Shown here in pieces: positions 58,572 through 64,000 of a stretch of DNA of 64,000 nucleotides. The stretch covers positions 2,672,944 to 2,736,943 of the forward strand of contig CM030933.1 in assembly GCA_018136815.1 (NCBI GenBank), given 5' to 3'. The notes below the pieces were generated by a model. That model searched no databases and was not told the DNA's origin. It was given only the letters and a program-made list of their open reading frames with translations. The translations under genes were made by a program, and so were the position numbers. The DNA comes from Isochrysis galbana (taxonomy: Eukaryota > Haptophyta > Isochrysidales > Isochrysidaceae). The stretch's first letter is position 1. Every line of letters begins with the position of its first letter.

Positions 58572-59200
58572 TTGAACGATGGGAAGGCGCCATGAAATGA
58601 CGGTGCCTTCGATTGGTTGGACGTTGTCTTTCACTTTGTGATGGTGGTGTTGACAAGTTGATTGTGCAAATCTGATGGTTATCGAGTTGATCATGCAGAT
58701 GTGGCGAGTGAGCATGCTCTGCGATGGGAGCTGCGAGGTGTGAAGGACGGACCTCTTTGCACCAAGATCTGCCGCTCATACGTGCTGCCCACGGCGCGGT
58801 TTTTGGTAGCTTGGGGGCTTCGGCCCATGTGCACTACTTTGGGCCTTGCGTGGGGGGAGGGCCGGGACAGGCCTGGTGGCGGCGCGTCTGGTGCGAGTTT
58901 GTTTGTTTGTCTTATGCTGCCGGGTGCTAGAGTAATAGTGCCTCGTGGGGCCCGAGCGTGTGAGGGCCCTACCCGGGGGCTTATGTCTTCTGTCGTGAGG
59001 GGTATTTTCCATTCTCTTATTCTTTGCTTTCCTCAACGTTAACGTGTTTCCTAACCTCGGTCGTCGTGGTCACTCTCCATTGCGGTGCCGTGTGGGTGTG
59101 GACTCACTAGATGTGTTCTAGCTGTGCCTAGCCGTACGGCTAGGCGTTGCAATTTTTCACTAGGAATCAAGGTGTTCTTTCCCCCTAGCTACTTGCGGCG
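58572..59200. repeat. 3' flank with LINE 3'-UTR relic
   Basis: At ~58810-58880 'gtgcactact..gggcctt' and 'gaca.ggcct' align with 31350-31410. No gene. Confidence 0.4.
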
Positions 59201-59271
59201 GAAGCTCGCAGTAGGCAGTAGGGTCCCACTGAAAGATCTCCCGCTCTGCTCCGCTCTACAACAGCCAGCTC

Positions 59272-59770
59272 CGGTGGCAACAACGGTGGTGGAGCACCAG
59301 GAGGAAAGGAAGGAGGCGGTAGCATTGGCGGAGGAGTCATGGGAGGCGGCGGCAACGGAGGCGACAATGGGGGTGGAGAAGGTGGAACACGCGGTGGTGG
59401 GCGCGGTGGCGGCGAGGGAGGCGAAGAGGGTGGTGGCAGCAACGGTGGTGGAGCACTAGGAGGGAAGGAAGGAGGTGGGGGAGATGGCGGAGGGGTCACG
59501 GGAGGCGGCGGCAACGGAGGCAACAATGGGGGTGGAGAAGGTTGAACACGCGGTGGTGGGCGCGGTGGAGGCGAGGGAGGCGAAGAGGGTGGTGGCAGCA
59601 ACGGTGGTGGAGCACTAGGAGGGAAGGAAGGAGGTGGGTGAGATGGCGGAGGGGTCACGGGAGGCGGCGGCAAGGGAGGCGACAATGGGGGTGGAGAAGG
59701 TGGAACACGCGGTGGTGGGCGTGGTGGCGGCGAGGGAGGCGAAGAGGGTGGTGGCAGCAACGTTGGTGGA
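59272..59770. repeat. 159-bp minisatellite, three copies
   Basis: 'tggtggcagc' recurs at 59431, 59590 and 59749 with identical spacing and the intervening sequence is ~95% conserved. The period is 53 codons. The minus strand reads a long Pro-rich frame (SPPSPPPRPPPRVPPSPPPL, VTPPPS) resembling hydroxyproline-rich cell-wall proteins, but no start, signal or flanking domain is seen. Confidence 0.9.
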
Positions 59771-59778
59771 GCTGTTGC

Positions 59779-60736
59779 TAGGGGTTGGCAGAAATATCCA
59801 AAAAATCGGACCCAAATATCTAGCAAAAATATCCGCAAAATATCCACCAAGCTACCCAAATATCCGGGAAAATATCCGGCTCATGCGCTGTAAATAGCAA
59901 CACGCGTTCACGCGCTGTAGCTGTTGCGCCATGCTCGTGTGTCGTGTGCCGGGTGGGGCGGGCATTGCTTTGATTTTTGAGCTCTAGCTCTAGCTAGCCT
60001 TCATGTTCCTTCATACAACTGCATTTGACATTTGTTTGTGATTGATGGTTGATGATCGACCTCTTGACCTCATGGCTCATGGAAACCACATCCACATCAC
60101 ACATTGCACAATGCACAACACACATCACACGATACAGCACGATCACGATCACGACTACCTACTGGCGTTGATTGCGGTTGTATCGTACCACCGTGCTCAT
60201 GCGACACAATGCGTGCGCAGGGCGTTGCGTTGACGCGGTGGCTGAGGGCACGCGGCGCGGCTGCGCGGCTGCGAGCGAGCGGCGGGAGCACACGCGAGCG
60301 TTGCGCTTGTGATGCTCGGCCATGCGTGGCGTGTGGTGTTATGGCCGCGGGCTTGGGGCCTGGGGGCGGGAGTAGGGAGTAGGAGGTAGGAGGCAGGTGC
60401 AGCCCCTCACCTCTGCGCATCGTCTTGCCCGCAGTCTGTGTCTGTCGCAATCATCCACAATATTAATATTACATATTCAGCCACTTTATTCACGTATTCA
60501 CCATCTACTTTCTATGGGACTTCGCTGGTGACCCCCAGGCCAGCCACGAGCCACGAGCCCCTCTGTGGTTTTGTTTTCTTGATTGGGGGGTTTTGTTTTC
60601 GCTTAGGCGCCCCTCGACCACCCAAATATCCGTCAAGTATCCAAGGCTCCCACCCAAATATCCAAGACATATCTAATCCTGCCAAAATCTGCCCAAATAT
60701 CCAATGGATATATCCGGATATTTCTGCCAACCCCTA
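59779..60736. mobile_element. Non-autonomous hAT-type DNA transposon (MITE)
   Basis: Perfect inverted ends, TAGGGGTTGGCAGAAATATC at the left and its reverse complement at the right, 958 bp apart. They are flanked by the identical 8-bp GCTGTTGC at 59771-59778 and 60737-60744. An 8-bp duplication and a 5'-YAGGGGTTGGCA end are hallmarks of hAT elements. Multiple 'caaatatcc' motifs cluster inside both ends, like transposase subterminal sites. No transposase ORF. Confidence 0.92.
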
Positions 60737-61176
60737 GCTGTTGCGGGTAAGGGGAACACCCCACGCGGCACGCTCTATTCTTAGAGCGCGCCCCCTCACA
60801 TGCAAGGGGGAGCGTCCCCGACACACTCTATTCTTAGAGCGTGTCTCTCCTTCCGCCCCTCTCTCCCGGTCCCCTCGCATGCAGCTCCAACCGGGATCCC
60901 TTCCTTTCCTCCTTCCATGCAACCCCAGTGGTTCCTTTTGTTCCCTCGGCCCACGAGGCTCGGAGTTCCCCCGCGCTCGCCCCTCGCTTTCCCCCTCCGA
61001 AGCCCGGCTCTCCCCTTCGTTCCATTAGTTTTCCCTCTGTTCCTAGAGTTTCCCGTGTTCTTTTTTCCCGTCGCCCCTTTTATGTTTCTGTCTTGTGTTT
61101 CTTTCTGGCGCGCTCGCCCGGGAGCACCCTCTCTGTGCCTGTCTCCGTGTGCCCCATCCCGTTCTCGTTTGCCACC

Positions 61177-62400
61177 ATGTCCTCCGACCCCACTCTCACG
61201 CCATGTAACAAGACCTCTGAACTCGCCTCGTCACCACCATCACGCTCTCCCTCCCCTTCCGCACATCACACTACCCAAGCTTCACCACATCCACAAGCAC
61301 CACACACATCCACAGGCACATTTGCTCCCGTGCCACCTCACTCGTCACATGGTAGCGGAGGGGTGCCGATCGCACCCTCCCACACGTTCACCCCCGCTCC
61401 TCCCCCTCACGCAGCCACCATCCCGCCGCCACCATTCACCCCCCAGTCCACGTACAACACTCACCTCCGACCCACATCTTCCACTTGTGCAGCCCCACCA
61501 GTCATTCCCATCGACCCACTACCTTTACTCGCCTGTTGTCCACACGCCCACCCCCTCCCAGCCGTTCTTCTACTCTCCCTACGCCGCCGCGCCCGGCATG
61601 CATCACCCTCCGCCAGCTCAGCCACCTATCCTTTCTCCTCACTCCTCTCCACCCCACTTCATCCCTCCCCACATCCCTCCCCAACTCCTACCCATCCCAA
61701 CCCCACCCGAACTTCCCAATCTCATTCGAGACCACCGCTACCAACCACAGGAGCACTACCTCCTCCACCACTCACCTCTCCGAGCCCCCAACACGCCCGC
61801 TTACCCCCACTTCCACCACGACACCACATCGGCCAACACCCAACCCCAACCCCCTTTCCTTAACACATTCCAGCCTGTCTCACCCTCGCTTAATTCTCCC
61901 CAGCCCGATCCGCCTCCTCTGCCGCCCCCAAGACCGTCGCCACCCGCGACAACCGCCTCTCACGTCCAACGTCCTCTCGCCGCCGAGGCACCGCCGACTA
62001 CCCGAGGGCCGCCCCCTTCCAGCCGCCCTCCCACCCATTGGCCACAACCTGAAGCGGCATCCCCTGCTGCTCACCGACCGACGCGTCACTCCCTTCCTCA
62101 CCCGCAGCCGCGCGCTCCACCGCCGGCACCTCCTGGCACACCCCCACCCCCGCCGGACCCCTACTATGACCTCTACTACGACCCGGACGACTTCGACCAC
62201 GACAGCCCCCGACCCGCACGTCGAACCCGTCTCATCACTCTCCCAGCACCTTGCGGGGAATCGGGAGCTCTACACAGTTGACATTCATCTTGTGAACCGC
62301 ACCTCTTTGGCGAGTTATGACGACACTGCGATCTCTCAAGTCATGATCACACGCATGCTGCAGCTCATTCACAGCTACCGAGGGTTCCGTGTGGATTGTG
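61177..62400 (+). pseudogene. Degenerate Pro/His/Ser-rich ORF
   Basis: ATG in a GCCACCATGT context starts MSSDPTLTPCNKTSELASSP. Protein-like text then moves through frames: FPSTHYLYSPVVHTPTPSQP, PYYDLYYDPDDFDHDSP and, after ~62215, DPHVEPVSSLSQHLAGNREL + YTVDIHLVNRTSLASYDDTA. Two frameshifts would join them. It may be a retroelement ORF1, as it abuts a LINE start on the other strand. No known domain. Confidence 0.35.
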
Positions 62401-62418
62401 CTTTGTGTAGGCTCTCTC

Positions 62419-62985
62419 TCAAGTTGGTGTTTGTTGTGGTGGGCCTCCTGGGCCTGTGTCACTTGCGACGTTCGCGCGCCCGTGGCTCGCTTGTCCGTTT
62501 GGCCTTCGGGGGCGTTGGGGGGCATCCCTCCTGGTCTGCCTCCCTTTTTGCTCCTGTGCCCCTTGCTGGGGGGTCCTATCTGCTCTTTGTTCAACCCCTT
62601 GTTGTGATGCGGGATTTCCCCATTGGGGTTCTGCTGTAGATGGTACCGGGCCGGCCCCTCGCGCCGGAGCGCGAGGGCGGTACCGCGGTTGTGTAGGGTC
62701 CCAGCCCGGAGGCCTTCCCTTTGGAAGCGTCCCACTGGTGTGGTGTGACTGGTCGTGGCTGTGTGTTGTGTTGGAGGTGTGCTGTATGCTGGCTGCTGCC
62801 AACATGGCAGCCTTGTTCGTGGCGTTCGCGGTGGTCCGCGGGCGTGGCAGGCTGGCTCCTGTGCCCACCTGGCTGGGAGGGTCGTCCTGACGCGGTCGCT
62901 TCGGCGACAGCGGGGTGTCACTCAAACCTTCGTCCATCTCGGCGAGGGCAGCGGCAGCGAGGGAGGGCGGCGGCGCGCGCTCCAT
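62419..62985 (-). pseudogene. LINE ORF1 5' end (MERA type)
   Basis: Hairpin CTATCAG-TTTA-CTGATAG at 62990-63007, then 'ggtc' and ATG at 62985. 189 codons: MERAPPPSLAAAALAEMDEG, LSDTPLSPKRPRQDDPPSQV ('KRPR' is shared with other copies), then a Gln/Pro/Arg-rich basic region. Truncated before any endonuclease. Confidence 0.6.
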
Positions 62986-63160
62986 GACCCTATCAGTTTA
63001 CTGATAGTTGAGATTTTCGTGGCGACAGGTGGCGGTCAAAAAAAATGTCACCCCGCGCCTAACTATAACTATAACTAGCACAAAGCAATCTCCACGAAAG
63101 CGCACCTTGAGCCATGCGCGCATGCCATGCGCCATGCGGTCTTTTCCCAGCGCACTAGCC

Positions 63161-63442
63161 CTAGCCGCGCTGTGAGGTGCAGTCGTACGCCCAGCCCGAC
63201 GCGCCGAGGGGCACACATGTCGAGTGGAGGAGGGTGTTCTCACGCACTTGGATGAGGGTCTCGACCTCTTCTGCCCATGCGTGCGGTGGACCCTCGTGCC
63301 ACTGCTTCAGCGCGCTGAATTTGCTACACAAACTCTCAAACTCTCCTTCCGTCTTTTGGAACATCTCGTCCAAGGATTGGAAGGAGCTTGGCGGTGCCAA
63401 ACGAAGGGAACACCGAGTTGTTGTCGGCCACCGCCACCACAA
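63161..63442 (-). CDS. C-terminal exon of an unknown protein
   Basis: Reads SFQSLDEMFQKTEGEFESLC, then SKFSALKQWHEGPPHAWAEE, VETLIQVRENTLLHSTCVPL and GASGWAYDCTSQRG before the stop. Helical, balanced composition suggests real coding sequence, entered by splicing from a higher-coordinate exon I could not place. Family unknown. Confidence 0.4.
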   Translation of the reverse strand: MWWRWPTTTRCSLRLAPPSSFQSLDEMFQKTEGEFESLCSKFSALKQWHEGPPHAWAEEVETLIQVRENTLLHSTCVPLGASGWAYDCTSQRG

Positions 63443-64000
63443 CCGACAACCGAGGGGGGTGGGGGGGGGGAAGAGAGGGATTGAGAGAGAGGGAAGATGG
63501 AAGATGCCTCGACCTCGACTCTACTCTCGCTTCTAGCCCCGCTGGCATCTGTGGCGTGAAGCGTCGGCGTGCAGGGCCGGCAGCGGCGGGTCCTCCGTAG
63601 TCATGCAATCCACTTGTGGGGTGCACCCTCGGCCGATGTCGCAGTCTTGGAATTGTGCCAACCGGCCGTCTCCAACCGGCGATAAAAGACCTCGTGCACT
63701 GTCAAGCCTAAGTACACGCACCGAGGCCACAGTGTCCACAATGAGTAGTCCGAGCCGACTACTAACGTGGTGTAACAAAAATAACGTTATTCAGCTCTAG
63801 TAGCATGTGTAATCGTATTCGACACACTCCACATGGACATGCTGGCATGCGTGGCATTGACACACCAACGTCAAGGGGTCACAGAAAAAAAGGTGGTACA
63901 CCGGTCAATACAACCGGACTGGCGCTCGAGATGTACGGGCACCGACAAATACATGACAAAATGATGCCGATGATCGGCCTCCAGCGTTACGCTGGGTAAT
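63443..64000. other. Right edge of window, nothing firm
   Basis: May contain further exons of the minus-strand gene above. None could be placed. No RNA gene recognised. Confidence 0.4.

Noticed and set aside
1-64000. CRISPR arrays, bacterial operons or riboswitches.
   Set aside because: The window is eukaryotic nuclear DNA with spliceosomal introns. The tandem arrays present are minisatellites without spacer structure.

Overview
This window is nuclear DNA from a high-GC flagellated eukaryote, most likely a unicellular alga. A haptophyte-type genome is my best guess, from overall character only. The protein genes carry short GT-AG spliceosomal introns, often with GTGCGx or GTGAGx donors. About four of the fourteen gene models are ciliary or flagellar. 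There are no operons. One 100-N scaffold gap lies at 5219-5318. All gene models come from reading exons by eye, and splice sites were chosen because phase and family alignment agree.

Layout. 0-6 kb: repeat fragments, a partial cytochrome b561-like exon (-), an exostosin-like glycosyltransferase (-, three exons) running into the gap, and a METTL21-type methyltransferase (-) beyond it. 6-9 kb: GA and GGGA simple repeats and retroelement pieces. 9.5-18 kb: a divergent pair, 3-hydroxyisobutyrate dehydrogenase (-) and a SPATA4-like CH-domain protein with a long helical-repeat tail (+). The pair shares a ~300-bp inverted repeat around a 3.1-kb segment with a 37-bp minisatellite and unknown ORFs. 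18.6-21.2 kb: a reverse-transcriptase fragment, an inverted ORF1 fragment and small membrane-protein ORFs. 22.3-24.2 kb: ARL3 (+, six exons). 26.6 kb: TruA-type pseudouridine synthase (+). 28.7-30.8 kb: SV2/SVOP-like MFS transporter (-). 31.2-33.8 kb: internally deleted LINE (-). 35.2-36.1 kb: unrecognised four-exon gene (+). 37.9-40.6 kb: UBA/TS-N, coiled-coil, SAM protein (-). 44.5-46.6 kb: TFIIIC subunit 5 (GTF3C5/Tfc1 family, +). 51.5 kb: 5S rRNA gene with a tandem array of its own 3' end. 53.2-54.3 kb: JmjC-like cupin (+). 55.8-58.6 kb: head-to-head DYNLT1 (-) and MORN3/EF-hand (+). 59.3-60.7 kb: 159-bp minisatellite and a hAT-type MITE with an exact 8-bp target duplication. 61-64 kb: degenerate Pro-rich ORF, another LINE ORF1 start and an unknown exon.

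Gene relationships. SPATA4, ARL3, DYNLT1 and MORN3 all point to a motile or sensory flagellum: axoneme or basal body, ciliary lipidated-cargo release, dynein cargo binding, and axonemal MORN proteins. The rest is housekeeping: tRNA modification, valine catabolism, Pol III transcription (with a 5S gene about 5 kb from a TFIIIC subunit), transport and glycosylation.

The most unusual signals are three. First, about ten dispersed LINE/SINE-like units start with a short hairpin whose stem sequence differs between copies while pairing is kept, at a fixed short distance from an ORF start, often ATGGAGCG. Second, most protein genes have a long coding-strand pyrimidine tract ending close to the start codon. 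In at least three genes this is mirrored by a purine tract in intron 1, so exon 1 lies between complementary arms. Third, the 5S gene is followed by tandem copies of its own 3' end plus terminator.
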